A DNA stretch of 64,000 nucleotides from Cyanoderma ruficeps (GCA_008694505.1 VZDJ01004378.1:5067014-5131013), one strand, 5' to 3'; shown: positions 26,201 to 40,284, counted from the first letter of the stretch. Notes: generated by a model from the letters alone, not told the origin. Program-made: numbers and translations.

Positions 26201-29200
26201 GGCTTTCAACAAAACATAAGTTATCCTAATGACAACTTTCTGTAAATCATGTCAGAGTAGTTGAGACTAATTTCCTAAACTCTTTTGAGGATTCTTTTGA
26301 AGTTCACAGAAAAATTATTTTCTAGTCCCTCCAAGGCCTTACAGTACTCTTAGAGATTTATTTTCTGAAATGGGACCTAAAGTAACAATGATATTACAAA
26401 ATAAACATTCTTTATATTTAAAAGCATTTGACATGGGTCTGGTCTGTTTTTTTAAGAGTAATCCATTTGCTGTGGCCCAGCAATCCAATCAAGTGTGAAC
26501 CAGTCACACAATTCCCTGCAGTGGGAGCACTGGCCTTTGGGCCTAAACAGAGCTCTTGCAGTTGTCACTGTAAAAATACACTAATAACAAATAAATGAAG
26601 TAAGCTACAGAGACAACTGAGTTCAATGCTATCCACAAGTATGTAGGACAGCTGAAGCTGAGATCTTTGACAGGATCATCAGAGAAGAGAAAAGAAGGAT
26701 GCTTTTAGACTCTGTTTCACAAAACATATTCTATTTATTTTTGCATGTCCTTTTTGTGGGCTGTTAGCAGCTAATACCATTCTCTTCCCTACTTTCAGCA
26801 AAACAGCGAGAGTCTGTGAACTAATTACTATGATGATAATTTGATTAATGGCTGTACTGCACATTAGCTTCTAGTACACAGAAATTAGGAAAGTTTCATA
26901 TTTCAGGAAGTTACTGGGAAACATTAAAAGTAAATTTATCTAATGCCACACTGATAAAAAGAAGAAACTCCGTATTTAGTTACACCTATTTATGTGCACA
27001 AAGTGCAGACTTTGTCTCATCATGCACAGATGGTCTGTCAAACACATATATATTTAATATTACTACCAAAAAGAAAAAAAAAAAGTAAGGTTTTTCATCT
27101 CATTTCTGGACTGAGCACATAGATGATAAACTTATTCCATAAGAATAGAATAGAATAAAAGAATAAAAAAGATAATTTGTGTCATCAGCATGATTGGTGT
27201 TAATGAAAGCATTTCTTTAAGCAGATCATGGAGAGAAGTAACACACTAAAAAATATTCAAATGGAAAGAAACCCTAGCTTTTCCCTTTTCCTTTTTCTCT
27301 TCAATTTTTAATAAAATGAGCTTCTTCATGAGCTACTGCGCCTGTGTTCTAGGCTACTGCATATTAGTACCAGTTGCAACAAATCATATGGAATCTATTT
27401 CCCGTCAGTTTTACTGGATCACTTCTGCAAGCCAGGCTGCAACTCATTTCTAAGCAGGTACACAACATACTTTCAACACCATGACTACACAAGGGCATTG
27501 GGTGAAGTTTGAGTTCTGTTCTGCAGTCTTGGCATGATCAGGCAAGCTCAGTATTAACATGGAGTGAAGAGAGCAAGTCCCAAGTCACTTACTGAAATGA
27601 GTTGAATTGTCTTCTAGAGGAGTCTGACTCCAGCCATTGATTGTAAAGCAACCTAGTGCTACCTGCCTCCTAATTTAGGAGGTTCAGTGAAGTCAAACAC
27701 AATGAATCCAGACCTCCATTTCCACCAGACCTTTTATTTACTCCTTTTGCCCCATTCCCTTGTTCTTCATTTCTTTGCAAAATACATGGCAGTTAACACT
27801 GAGCTACAAAGTGAAAAGATGAATTTATCATACTCCTGTCCTTCTATTCATCTTGTGCAGAAATGAAACACAGTGTAGCCCTTATTCTTAAGGACTTTAT
27901 CTCTGGCATAGATTGTGAGTCTTTAAAAGCTAGACTTCACTTTGCTTGAAAGGGAAATCAATCACTCTTTCAGAATTTAAAAGTGACAAATAGCTCCCTG
28001 TATTTGGCAATATCCTTATTGTCCCTACCATTCTTCATACTTCAAAAATATTTCTTTGTACAATTCATGCAAATGCAAAAATAATTAATAAATTGGAAAA
28101 TGTGACTTCCATAGTTTTTTGATTTATTATAAGATGCATGACACTGGACAAATTTTCTTTTGGGAAACAATTTTTTTAAGGGGAGACATTTTCAAGTTAT
28201 CACATATTAACAATATAATACATAAAAATAAGTTCAAATTAACCACGGGAACACCTGATATAAACAGAATACAGTACTTGATGGATTCAGCTGACGTCAG
28301 ATTGGCAGGAAAGGAGTCTTCTTACAACATTAAAATCTATCAAGTGAGGAAAACATCAATTAGTGGTTAAAATAAGAGTCTTTTGGCTCTTTAAGAAATC
28401 AGCCTCCCTATGCATAACACTGTTTACTCAGGATTGCATGTTTCATTTAAATTAAAGTGCATGAATCTGTAAGCAAGTTAAGATGCACGTGATTGTTTTA
28501 AGAAATACACCACAATGGCATTCAATGACTTGTGGTCCTGAGCCAAGTGAACACTTAAAACTGAACCCTATTATGAATGTATTATTTCCCTGTCAGGAAA
28601 TATCACTCACCTCAGAACTGGCTTACCACCTTCTTTGTGTGCTGTGGAAACCCCAACTGCTGAGGGACTTTGCCATGTAAGAGCTTTACAAAATGTAGAA
28701 TCCTTTTTGAATAACTTAATTAACATATATGAAGGGCATGCTAACCTCATGGAGAACAGCCCTGCAACCTGCCCAAAAGGCAGAATTTTGGGGTGAAGAA
28801 ACTGAGGAGACTGGTAACAGAGTACAGAGCTTTCTGTTCCTTGCCTTAGTCAAATATATTAACTCGCAGCAATTCTGACACAAGGGAGAGAGAAAGGATC
28901 AGTATGTCTATGCACAAATGCACTGGTGGTGCAGGGTTATCTCCATTTCTCTCATCCCCCCTCAAAACCTCTGATTAGAATAACATTTTCTCCTGACACT
29001 GGACATTGCAGGCAGAGAAGAGGTGAGGAAAGGTGCAGTTACTTCTGTAGTGCAAGAGTTATGTATATCCATCTCATAAGGGTTACACTGCCATGCAGAA
29101 TTCAATGTTCTGACTAACACAAGGTGTTGAGACAGCCTAGTAATTCAGAACCATCTGTACTGGGTTTACAAATAAACTAGTCTAGTATGTTCCCTTAGTT

Positions 29201-31976
29201 TATTAACTAATTAATATTGCTTAAAGTATCTTAACATCACCACGTGGGTTACATAAAATGGATTAAAATGTCTTTTTTTAAAAATAAGAAAAAGTTAAGG
29301 ACAAATTAGTTTCTGTTATGTTGTTCTGTACAGAGATGGATTTTCTCTGCATTTGCAGGGAGGACTTAATGTAATGTAATGAAACACACAAGTTCTGCAA
29401 CACAGCTTAGAAAGATGGTTATCATGACTGTAAAGCTTTTTAAATAAGAATTTCATACTCTAGCATGATCAGCATAATTTTAGAAAAAATAACAGTACTG
29501 TTAAATGATCAATTCTACAGATACCATTTGCAGATATGCAAATGTAGTGAATTACACGTTCCTATTTTTGAAAGCAACGCTTCCTACTTTGCATGTGCAA
29601 TTTTGTGTTTCCTTGAGATGTAAGCAAAACCAGATTTTGCTCTGTAAACAAAGAGAAAGAAAACTTTTTCACTTGATCCGAAAACTAGTACAGAGTACTT
29701 TTATTATTGGTTGACAAATAAACTGTATTAGAGAATTTCCTAAATAGTTAACAATTTTGCAAATGATTTGCAAGCCAAAATAGAAGCAGATCACTCATAG
29801 TTGCATTGAGTTTACACTGGCAGTGATTGTTGCCACTCAAAGAAGCAAATATGAATAAGCTCAGGTGACTGAATGCTTGGAAACAGCATACCTGATGAAT
29901 AAGATTTTGTACAAGCAAGATTTCAACCATAATAACCACCTTAAAGATATGACTGAAGACATGTTAATTACTGCATGCTTCAGTTATGACTCAATTAGAG
30001 CCCTCCTGTTGAATGAGAAATTTATGGAAAGGAGGAGAAAATTCAGATTGCCAAATGTCATAGAAGAATTCCTTACAAGGTACATATAGGGTAGATGTTT
30101 CAAAAGCAGCCTATATGACCTATGTATGTGTGTAGGTGCTAGTGTAAGTGAATCTTAGGGTCACATTTCTTGTTTGAACTATAAGTGGCTTAAACTTTCA
30201 GTGGGATACCTGAAGTGATGGCATTTTTATTAACTGTTTCTTTCTACACAACAGTGAAATTTCCTGGATACAGCTGCTCCGGTTTTAAATTCCTGTATAT
30301 CTAAAATCAACTCAATGGAGTTGGACCCTGTTACACAGGGATATACTAGAGAAAACCATTCACCTAAAGGGCACTCTGACAATGTCCCACTAATGGTGTT
30401 TAATGATCTCTGCATAGAAGGAAATGAGAAACTAAACTGTATGGCTACATAAGAACAAAATAATATGTTTGCCAACAGACTTGTAACAAGATAAAAAAAA
30501 AATCACTCAAAAATCCTGGAGATAAAATATATTCTTAAAATGATGCTCTACAATAAGGAGCTTTCTCCCTTCTCTGTTTAAGGTACTGAATAATGAGGAG
30601 AATACCCTGGGCGTGGATGCATTTTCACTACAGCACTTTCCCTTCGTCTAAATTGAAATACTTTCTTCTTTCTTATCTGCCCTAGATCACTTTTGATTTG
30701 ATACTATGATGTTTTATGACAAAAGATTAACTAATCCCATTCTGTCAGATATTTTTTACTGACACTCTCAATGCATATTTTAAGCTTTAATATTTCATCT
30801 TTAAATTGCTTTTTCCTCTTCAAATTGCTTTTTCCTCTTCCAGATGCTGTGCTGTCCAATTCTCACAACACTTCTGAATCACATACATGTTTAGTAAGAT
30901 AAGTGTAATAGTTTAATCACAGTTAGCTGTACAACGTAGACACGATGCAGTGACATTCCTCCACTTCCTGTTAGCGTCAACCAACTTTCTGGCTGCCATC
31001 ACAGTCTCCTGGATGGTGCAGGCATGTTGACATCGTTGGTTAGGCCTACACTTGTTTCCAAGTTTGAGTCTAATTTAAATCTTGAATCTTACTGCTATCT
31101 AGAGTTTGACACCCTTTAGGAAAATGCTGGAAAGGGATCAGCTTTTCTAAGATGAGCATTATCCTTATTAGTAGCCTAATAATAGGCCACATGGAAAATG
31201 CTGATATCTAACAACTGGTAGACAGAAATGAACAGGTTTTTACACTTCTTGGAAAGAGCAGAATCAAGTCTGTTAATTTCAATCACCATTTAAAATATTT
31301 CTTGATAGCTTTATCTAATGAGCATTTGTTAGGTACTACAGGACCATGTCTTAGCCAGGAAACCCAGGTCAGACTCGAAGAACCAAATCCAGACCAAGCA
31401 CGAGAAATTAAAATGCTGTGACTTGTACACTGATATTTTCACATTTTAAAATTCTAATCCACAGTTTGAATGTTTTTAAGGAGTTCAAAAGAGAAAGAAA
31501 AATCTTGAAGGCACTAAATCAATGGCTAAATGAGCATATGGACTTCTGTGTTTTACATGTAGTGGAACCCTATTCCAGTCAAGCTTTCCCCAGGGATTCT
31601 TAGAATATGATGCACAGGATACAGTAACATGAGCTGAAACATCCTGGTGTGACACAAAATTTCTTGGCAGGATGGGAAATTTGTGTTTCTCCCCTGTCAG
31701 AACTGTAAGCAGAGTCGAACAAATGTTCCTACTGATGACTTCTACCATTTGGAAAGCCACATCCAATGCGCTACAAGATATTGGTACTGTTCGCAAACCA
31801 AATCCTAATATGTCTTCAAGTGACAGGCAGTGACCGTCAGAATTTTTTTTAAAATTCCATTACTTATTCATCTTTGGGTACCTTTGGTACCTTTACAGAA
31901 ATTAACTAAGTAATTTTCAGAAGAAAGATTTATATGCCAAATTCTTTATTGTTGGGTTTTGTTGGTTCTAATTCTG
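23263..31976. other. unique AT-rich non-coding DNA
   Basis: I see no gene and no clear transposon in these 8.7 kb. There is a TG-rich patch at 24470-24500, a purine-rich stretch at 24760-24870, an A-rich (GAATA)n-like stretch at 27140-27175, and a short exact duplication at 30803-30840. The open frame at 29865-30089 is discussed among the findings. Other frames are short and unrecognisable. Confidence 0.55.
30803..30840. repeat. exact 19-bp tandem duplication
   Basis: AAATTGCTTTTTCCTCTTC occurs twice back to back (30803-30821, 30822-30840) with no mismatch. The unit is pyrimidine-rich, which favours slippage. Confidence 0.93.
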
Positions 31977-31986
31977 NNNNNNNNNN
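31977..31986. other. assembly gap of 10 N
   Basis: Ten undetermined bases. The true gap length is unknown: a round 10 is often a placeholder. Two frames crossing it on the minus strand are artefacts containing X residues. Confidence 0.98.
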
Positions 31987-31999
31987 GGGGGGGGGGGGG
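31987..31999. repeat. poly-G run (G13) at the gap edge
   Basis: Thirteen consecutive G directly after the gap. The homopolymer probably caused the sequencing or assembly failure, so the tract may be longer than shown. Confidence 0.9.
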
Positions 32000-32831
32000 T
32001 TTGAATGTGCTACAGTGCTGCACTGTAGCTGATTGCCATAGAGAGGTGAAAAATACAGAAAGCTGAGAAGTACTGTCAAGGAAAGAACTAGGATAACATA
32101 GGGACATATGTACAAACCTAGATTGGGAGAGATCAAAATCAATAACGCTTCTTGCCAAGACATACACTTATGGAAAAGAGACAGAAAACTTTGCCAAGTT
32201 CTAGCACTTTACCACCTGGGGGTGACTAAAGAGAAAAAAGATCTTGTAGATACACTTATCAAAAGGCATTTGGGTAATGCTGTGACATGTGTTGAAATAT
32301 AGTCAATAGCTGGTTTAAATAAAAGAAGAAGAACATAGGATATGCCACAGTCACAGGTGATTTAGGCATGGTTATGTGTGCAGTTATGATCATGTGTCAA
32401 AAAAGACAAATTCAGAGACAAAACTAGAGCTGGGCTATTGGGCTGGTGGATGGAGCTCAGAGCCTCCTACAGATCAGGAGGCAGTTCCTTTTATTTCTGG
32501 CAGAGAAAAGCAGCTGAAGGGAAATTTTGCCACTAAAGCATAATACGGTTATGGAAACACCATGCTACTGAAGCATAATAAACAGTGAAAGGGTTAAGTA
32601 ATTATTAAAACAAAATGATCATATAAGAAAAACATCAAATGGATATAAACTATGAATCAATCTAATCTTAAAGCTATGTTTCTATCTGAATAATCAGCAT
32701 GATTTATCAGAAAAATATGAAACAAACTCAAAGCCCAAGCCCCCCACTGTATAATGTAGTCAAATTTGTTATGATAACGGTTGGATCTGACAGTAAAGAA
32801 CTGAGTCCTATAATCAGTTCATCCAGTGTTT

Positions 32832-32957
32832 CTTAATGGGTGCTCTGGTTTTTCTGTGAAACCATCGGGCTATCAAATAGCCACAGTCAACATCACACCT
32901 GAATGATCCTGAGTTTCATCAGCCACTGGATTAAACTTTTACCAGAGCATCCTTAAG
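32832..32957. repeat. imperfect inverted repeat with an inner hairpin
   Basis: The left arm (32832-32852) holds TGCTCTGGT and the right arm ends (32937-32957) with ACCAGAGCA followed by TCCTTAAG. The arms pair over about 17 bases with one mismatch and one bulge, around a spacer of about 85 bases. Inside the spacer GGCTAT (32868-32873) and ATAGCC (32877-32882) form a perfect 6 bp stem with loop CAA. It could be a remnant of a small terminal-inverted-repeat transposon, a structured RNA, or chance. Confidence 0.45.
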
Positions 32958-35030
32958 TAGGCTGTAATAGGGCAGATTCACTTAAAGAACTAAGACACCT
33001 GGATTCTCGACTGCAAGAGAACAGAAAACAAATTTAATCCTTTCAGTTAAAGAGTTTGAAGAAAACCAGTCAGATTTACCAGTGTTACAGCACTGCTTGT
33101 TAAAATGACACACACATCATTGCAACAAATATCTGAAAACATGTATAAACTAAGAGTGCATTTATGTTCTAATACATGGGGCCAAACAAACGTTTATTAA
33201 ATATTCAGTTTGGTTTACTTTTTCCATAATATTGGTAGCATAAAAATAAGTTCTTAGTAAGGTACACATTCTGATACTGAAATAGCATCATTGTATAATT
33301 TGATACAGCTGCTGCATACTTGGTACCTTATATAGCCATCTACAATAATTATAAAGTGACTTAACTATTAATTATTAAACAATAATGGTTACTTTAGGGG
33401 CCATATTTCACCATTTATACACTGTTTGTAGAAATTATTTTTTTATGAGAATTCCAATGTAAAATGATTGCATTCCCACAAGTGTGGATCAAATATTTAT
33501 GCAACATTTTTACCTGTGGTTTCATATTCTTCTGACAGGAGTTTTAAATTTTGTGTATATGCACTGCATGCATTTTATCTGATCTCTGTATATATTAATG
33601 TATTACAAGTTTACAGGTTATCAGATAGAAAAGATTTGTCTGTTTTTTCTAACTGGATGCTGCACTGGTTCCCAAGGTGGATTTTTAAATCTATTTACAT
33701 AGAAATAGAATTTTTTTAAAAAGTGATAAGAAAATGTACCGTACAGAAACAGTCATAAATAGCAGAGCTATACACTAGAAAACACCACTTTTTTCCATTT
33801 CTAGTTTCCTAGGTCATTTTCATAGGCTTGATTGGTCCCAGATAACCTATTTTTGTTGTTCCATCTACTCTTCATAGGTTAAAAATAAAGAATCTATACA
33901 AAGTCTGGAAATGTTGTCGGAGTTCTACCGTTGGATAAATTAGTTTACTAATTTTTAAGTTTTCTGACTGGGTTCTAATTTTTCATATCTATTTCTGATA
34001 CTCTGTTCCCTCTTGTTTATTCATCACTCCTGCCTGTTTTTCCAAAACTGCAAAAAAGAAAATGTAGTGCCCTATAAAAGGACACCATATAGGTTACTGC
34101 CTGAGCTGTGTATGGCAAGATAAATTTGATGCAAGATTGTTTACCATCCTTCCACAGCAGGCAAGGTATTCACACTGTGGGGCTTATTAAACAACAATGC
34201 CATCATGCATGACATTATAGTGGGCTGACATAAGAAACACTAATGAGCATGAGCCATTGACACACTTCAGGCACAGGCAGAAACATAGTCAATAAAATCA
34301 CATCAGAAATAAGAAAATAACCATTATAAAAGAACCAAAACTCTAAGATATCCATGCCTGGTTGTCACTGCCTTGAGCTCTCTATTAGTATTTGTGGAGT
34401 GCTCTGATGTTTGTGCAAATTCCCTCTCTGCATCTTAATCTGTGTCAACATGTCTCTGCAAACTGCCACATAAAACTTGCTTATTCCTGTCTGTATCGAA
34501 GAAGGTGTCCTGAAAATGCATGGATAAAATCCATCTCTCTCCCCTTACATAACCTTATTCTGGTATAATTAATATACCTACTTGCTTCCTACTTTCTCTC
34601 TGAAACTTGACTTAGCGAAAACCTATTTTCAGACAAGATGTTACATGTCCTCAAGGTGGTGATTGATCCATAGCTAGCGTTGTGAAATCCTCACCTGCAC
34701 TTTTAATTATTGTCCCACAATGGATATGAATGCTCCAGTGTCACGTTAAAGGACGTTGACTGTCTGTCCTCCCTGTTTTAGTCATGATTATCATAGTCAG
34801 TTATAATGACACCAGTTGAGTCAAAAGCAGCACTTGGATAGCACCTGCCAGTCTTTAGGAAGTATTCTGCATATATCTGTGTGTGCCTTCTGAGAATTCA
34901 TATATACATCTCAGCAGAAGTCAGCCCATTCTCCTGAGTCTGCTGTAACACAGCTAAAAAATGCACATTCCCCCAGGAACATAAGATTTACCAGAGGGGG
35001 AGCAGTACCCCTCCTAATAACAAACATATT

Positions 35031-35046
35031 TACATATGCATATGTA
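35031..35046. repeat. 16-bp perfect palindrome
   Basis: TACATATGCATATGTA is identical to its own reverse complement. It contains the POU-like half site ATGCATAT on each strand and lies in a TA/CA-rich stretch (35015-35110). Confidence 0.85.
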
Positions 35047-38000
35047 TACACATACATAGAATGAATTTGGAATAAATAAAGAAACATGCATAAATATACA
35101 TATATCAATACAACTTTGAGATTCATCAGTTCTTTCCTTTTCCATTGTAAAAACACTCCTTTCAGCTGTTAGGTTTATTTTTACTTGCTAAGAGAAAACT
35201 AACAGTAGTTTGTGTCTCTGGTATTATCTTTTCGCAGTGGCCTTTTTTTCTGAGTAGAAAGACCAAGTAGGACCTCTGCTAAACATCTCAATACAGTGCT
35301 GATGAAATAGTTTCTGATGTGCTTATTTCTTCTGCAGCCTATTCAATATTTTTTACTCTTTTCTTATTCTATGCTTTGAGTGATATGCAATAGCAAATGA
35401 GGCACCAGAGCCTCATTACCCTGGGGGAGAACAGGTAGTTTTCCGCTTCCATGAATTCTTCACTAAAGTATACACATGAGCCTCACACTGTAATACAGAG
35501 ATTGATTCATAATGGGATTCCAGCATTTCTGAAAGACTACAGCAAATTTCTGCTCAGTTCTACAAGTGACAAATGAAGACTAATGCAGTTATTAACTAGA
35601 CATTAAAAAAAAAGCTCATCATGATATTTTTGTCATACACAAATGCTACAAAGTTATGGACATAGAGAACAAGAAAACAATTCCTGGAATAGCAAGATGT
35701 TTGTTTCGTTAGTAAATCAAGATACTGTGTACTAGACACTCAAAAAGACATTTGTAAGATCCTGAAAAAATGAAACACAACTTGATTTCACAGCACAAAG
35801 TATGTAATAAAAGGTGATAAGTTCACACCAATGTTTTATTATTTGGTAATTGTGACCATCTAATCAATTTTGCTACATAATTGAAACTCTGTTTACATAT
35901 TTTTAAAGCACAATTTACCACCATAAAATGAGAGTTTCCTTTTAAAAGGACATTGAAGTGACTGTGTGAAATTAATAAAGTCTGCAGTCCACTCAGAAAG
36001 GACCTAGATTCCCTAGGCAGTCTGTGCTCCCATGTCCACAGCTCTCTGGGACAGCAAGGCCAGCCTCAACACCAGCCAGGAGGACCCCAGCTAAGGGTCT
36101 ATACAGCCTAGAAATGTAAACAAAGGCTTCTGAAAGCAGATAGAAAGTCATTCAGCATGTAGTGATACTGAACTGTTCAGGAAGGTGGAATCAACCACCA
36201 AGATTCCTATATTCTTCAAGTCTACTCGTTTGTCTATTTTGCTGTTTTCCTAAAGTGATTTGTTGTACTATAATCTTACCTTGCAGTAAAATCAATGTTC
36301 ATCCAGTATACTAAAGGTTAGCATGTAAAATGGTAAACATATGTTATGCATGAGAGGGCACTTGTAAATTCCCACAAAGTGAAGTATATAGCTGCCACCT
36401 ATACATTAAAATGCTGGAGTAAATCCAATGACCGATAGATAAATGAATATGGAGCCAATAGATTTTTTTAAAGGAATTAAAAAAAAAAATCTGTAGGTAT
36501 TTGAAGCTTTTCACAATACAATTATACGCAATACACATGCATTTATTCCAATCACTTTGTTGCAATGTAGATTTCCAGGAACATACCAGTAAGGAAGTCG
36601 GATAGTGCCTTGTGCATTTTTCAAATGGATGGGCCCTGGCCAGTCTTTGAGGCAATCTGAGGTAAAGGATGATGGCGTATTATAAACAGGAAATGTTTCT
36701 TTCTTCATGTTAAAATACTACCAGTCCTATTTCTCCATCACACAGATGGAGAAAGTATGGGATGCCTATATGCAACTCAGATAATTTCAGACATTTTGCA
36801 AGATTTCACTCAGCGGAAAGGCTCCTATTCACACCAGTAAATTGAAAATCAGAACAGCTGGGGGTATTAATGAAATCCACAAAACAATCTAAAAGGCAAG
36901 TTTTCAGCCTTAGAAAGGTCCACACTGGTCTAAATGCAACCAGGGGCACAAAGGGAATTTCAAAGAAAAGTAGAGAGCTCTTCACTGAGATCTAATAATT
37001 ACTGATCTCTGCATCATATAAACCAAATTACTCAACAGAGAAGCGGAGCGTTAAAAATGAATGTCCCAGTTAGGGGGTTTTGACATCTCCTCATATCTAG
37101 ACATGTTCCAAGTTATCTCCAAAAATGAAATAGAATAATTGGGTCAGATCCCAGAAACTCATTTACCTAAACTAAATGGGAGGAATGAAGTAATATTCTT
37201 TATCATCATTCAGATGTGGATATTCAGGAGAGCAGTTAGACTTTTTCCATCAATTTCCTCTTAATTTAGTTACTAGTGAATGGTTTTTCTAGTGTGGAAC
37301 ATTATTATGTTTAACACCTGCTGTGTTATTGCACAATTTTCGTTATGCTGATACTAAAACAGGGAGAGGAGAGTGAGTGATTATGTTCTAAGATACAAGC
37401 TATAGTTCTGAAGATTTACTACTCAGCAATTAAAAAAAATATGAACATATCTGCATATTTGCCTTTCTATTGGAGTATTGGAGGAATACTCCATTCAGTG
37501 CCTTCCTATTTCTCATGCTTATTACCAACCTTCACAACCTGTGGAAGTTCTGTGCTGTAAATTCCTTTGGTGAAAGAAAAAACCCTGATCCCAGCCATGA
37601 TACATGATACAGTTGTAATGGCAACACCTAAAATCAGTAGTTATGGGTAACTACTTTAACTACCACATAGCCTAAATCCTGCAGTATCTCCTAAAAAGGC
37701 AATGAAGTCCTACCAGTGGAATAATCTCCCTGGCTGGCTTTGAAAAACCCCTTTGATCCATCACAGGCAGCTGCGTAGCCCCAGCTTCTGAGGGACTTGT
37801 GGACAGGTCATCTGGGCTGTGGGCCAAAATTGGTGGGCAGAAAATCACTTAGCTCTCCAGATATGCTGAGAGGTTCATTTATGAAGTCCCTGCCATGAGA
37901 TCTGTCAGAAGAGTGCTGCAAAACTTTTCATTTTTACCTAAAAAGGTGCAGTTCAGGGTTTTTTTACAAGTAGACTAAATGAGACTTTAACTTTCCTTTA

Positions 38001-40284
38001 AAATGTATGTTAGATATCAGTAAGTGTACATAGTAACAGAGCATTTCTTCAAGGAGCTGTTGAGTGGATGCACAAAATAAGACAAGGCTCACTGTTGGAC
38101 TGCCAGCATAGAGGAACACAGATTCCTTCAATTGTGGACATATAAGGATGGGACTTATCTCAGACATTCACCTGCAGAGGACAGCAAAGCAAGCCACAGT
38201 GTTCATTGATGGAACACTGATGAGACGCTCTGTGTGATGCCAGGATAAGCTACAATCATAAAAAGTTATACAATTATAATTGGTGAAATGTAGACCAGTG
38301 TGAAGTGTGAATGAGGATGCAGGGAGATTTTTGCTGTTTAATCACACCTGCAAAGATGTTTTATGTAAATACAAAGGTGAAAGCTGTAGAGTCAGACCAC
38401 GGCTTGTTTGTTCATCAATTCAAGGACTGAACATCTGATAGCTTCCTCTATTGGCCTTCCTCAGCACTTTGAAGAGAGAAGGCTGTCTGATTCAATTAAA
38501 ATGCTCTTTATCTTGAAAACACAACTCTTGGAAGGCTCTTCTAGGGAGAGGGTGGAGAGTTCTTGTTCAGCTACAATGTTCAGTGATTGCCACCTGGTTA
38601 ATGTTACAAGTGTAGTCAACACTTTGCAGTCTTTGAGGTTCCAACCATGTATTACTGCTACATATAAAAAGGGTTTGCTTACAAATCTGGATATAACCTA
38701 GGGTAAAAAATGATTGGAAGACTTTGTGTGGTGTTGGGGAAGAAAAGAACGAAACAGGGAAACACTCAGGGCAGTTTTATCAGCCTGTCAGGTATTTTTT
38801 TTTCTAATTAGTCTGAAAAGCTGATAAGCTGTTGCTTTTTTTTTTAAGATTAGAGCTATCAAATAAGCTTGTGTTTAATCTTCTAAAGTCTACATATAAT
38901 CTATAATCTTCTACAGTGAACCTAGAAAGTTAATGCTTAATATTACTTAAAATTCATGTGAATGTTTTCAACCAGCTCCAGGATGTAGTAAAGGGATTTA
39001 TGAATTAAAGAATGATTGACACTGTAAGAAACACTTGCTGACTTTACAAGAAAATTCACTCATTTTTCAGTTAATTTCATAGTTTAATACATCCAAGATA
39101 GGTTAATGGAACATTACATTCCATTTTCTCTTTTCTTTGAGAAAAGGGGTATTGGCATACAGTGTTAATTGTTTAATGTTATGGAAATATTATTGGCTGA
39201 TTAAATTGGATTAGTTAGATTATCAGCTTAGAAAAATGGTGTCATGCATTTTATGTTCCTTCTGCTTTGGAATATTTTAGAGTTTGCAGCATTAACAATT
39301 TGGAAACCACATCCAAATATTTGAAGGTTGCTATTGTAAGGTGAAACATAAAAAAAAAAACCTCTAGAAGTTTGGACAGAAGGATACAGGAATAATTATT
39401 TGGTACAGATAGTATTTTTTTCCCTCTTCAATAGGAAGCAGTTTTTGCAAATGAAACTTCATTCCAAAATGTAATTGAGGGAAGAAACAAGACTTTATTT
39501 TGGTACCATCTTTCCCCCAGAGTAGTTGAAGTTGTTTGCAACCATAAGACCATTAACTTCTGCAGTCCCAGCCCTCCCACCTGAGGCAGACCTGTCAACA
39601 GTTCTTCTTCTGTGCTGCCAGGTGGCTTTGCTAAGTGATGAATGCACACATGTTCTCCACTCCTCTGCCCTTCTCTTCCTGCACTGCACAGAACAAGTGC
39701 CATTGCTAGGAACTCACCTCAACCTTCTGACAAAGCTGATAATTTTAAAGAGGAATCATGTCTCACATCCATGAGTCCTGTCTGCACCAGCTCTAAGAAG
39801 GTGCTGAGGAAAATCAGCTGGGGACCTTCTCAGCACCCAGTCACTCCTTTCAATGCACCTAGCTCTGGTCCAGGTCAGTTCCCTTTCAGTCACAGCTGCT
39901 GCAGTGTAGGTTCATGCTGAGTTGTTGGCTTGTAACAGAAAACTGGTCTCCTGAATAAACAGCTCAAGAAGGAAGAAGGAGATGGGACCTCATACTGCTC
40001 CAATAAGCTAATTCATCTATTCCTGCATGTTAGACATCCCCAATGAGATGCTTTTCTACAGCATGAAAGAGCAAATCAAAACAAAATGAAGCTGAAAGAT
40101 TGGTTCTCTTGCAAGAATTACTTTTTCTCAAAGAGGTGGAAGAGTTTGCACAATTTTAACCTGGGCACATCAGTCTCAAAAGTCTTGGTTGTGTTAAGCT
40201 TTGTCAGAATCATCAGCTTCAGAGCCCTGTTTCCCATCAAGTGCATTTTTGTGGGTGAAGTGTGGAGGACATGCTGTTAGTGGT

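Larger units (their letters stand above)
32000..40284. other. unique AT-rich non-coding DNA
   Basis: No gene or named transposon recognised in 8.3 kb. It includes an imperfect inverted repeat (32832-32957), a short perfect palindrome (35031-35046), homeodomain-rich AT sequence around 33330-33380, and a GC-richer patch at 39500-39930 where several unrecognisable frames of 60-92 codons overlap on both strands. Confidence 0.55.

Noticed and set aside
27140..27175. (GAATA)n-like stretch as a possible reverse CR1 terminal repeat
   Set aside because: The units are AGAAT/AATAG rather than the CR1 octamer, and no CR1 body adjoins it.
31930..32167. Two minus-strand open frames spanning the N run
   Set aside because: They contain unknown residues and a proline run translated from the G homopolymer; they are artefacts of the gap.
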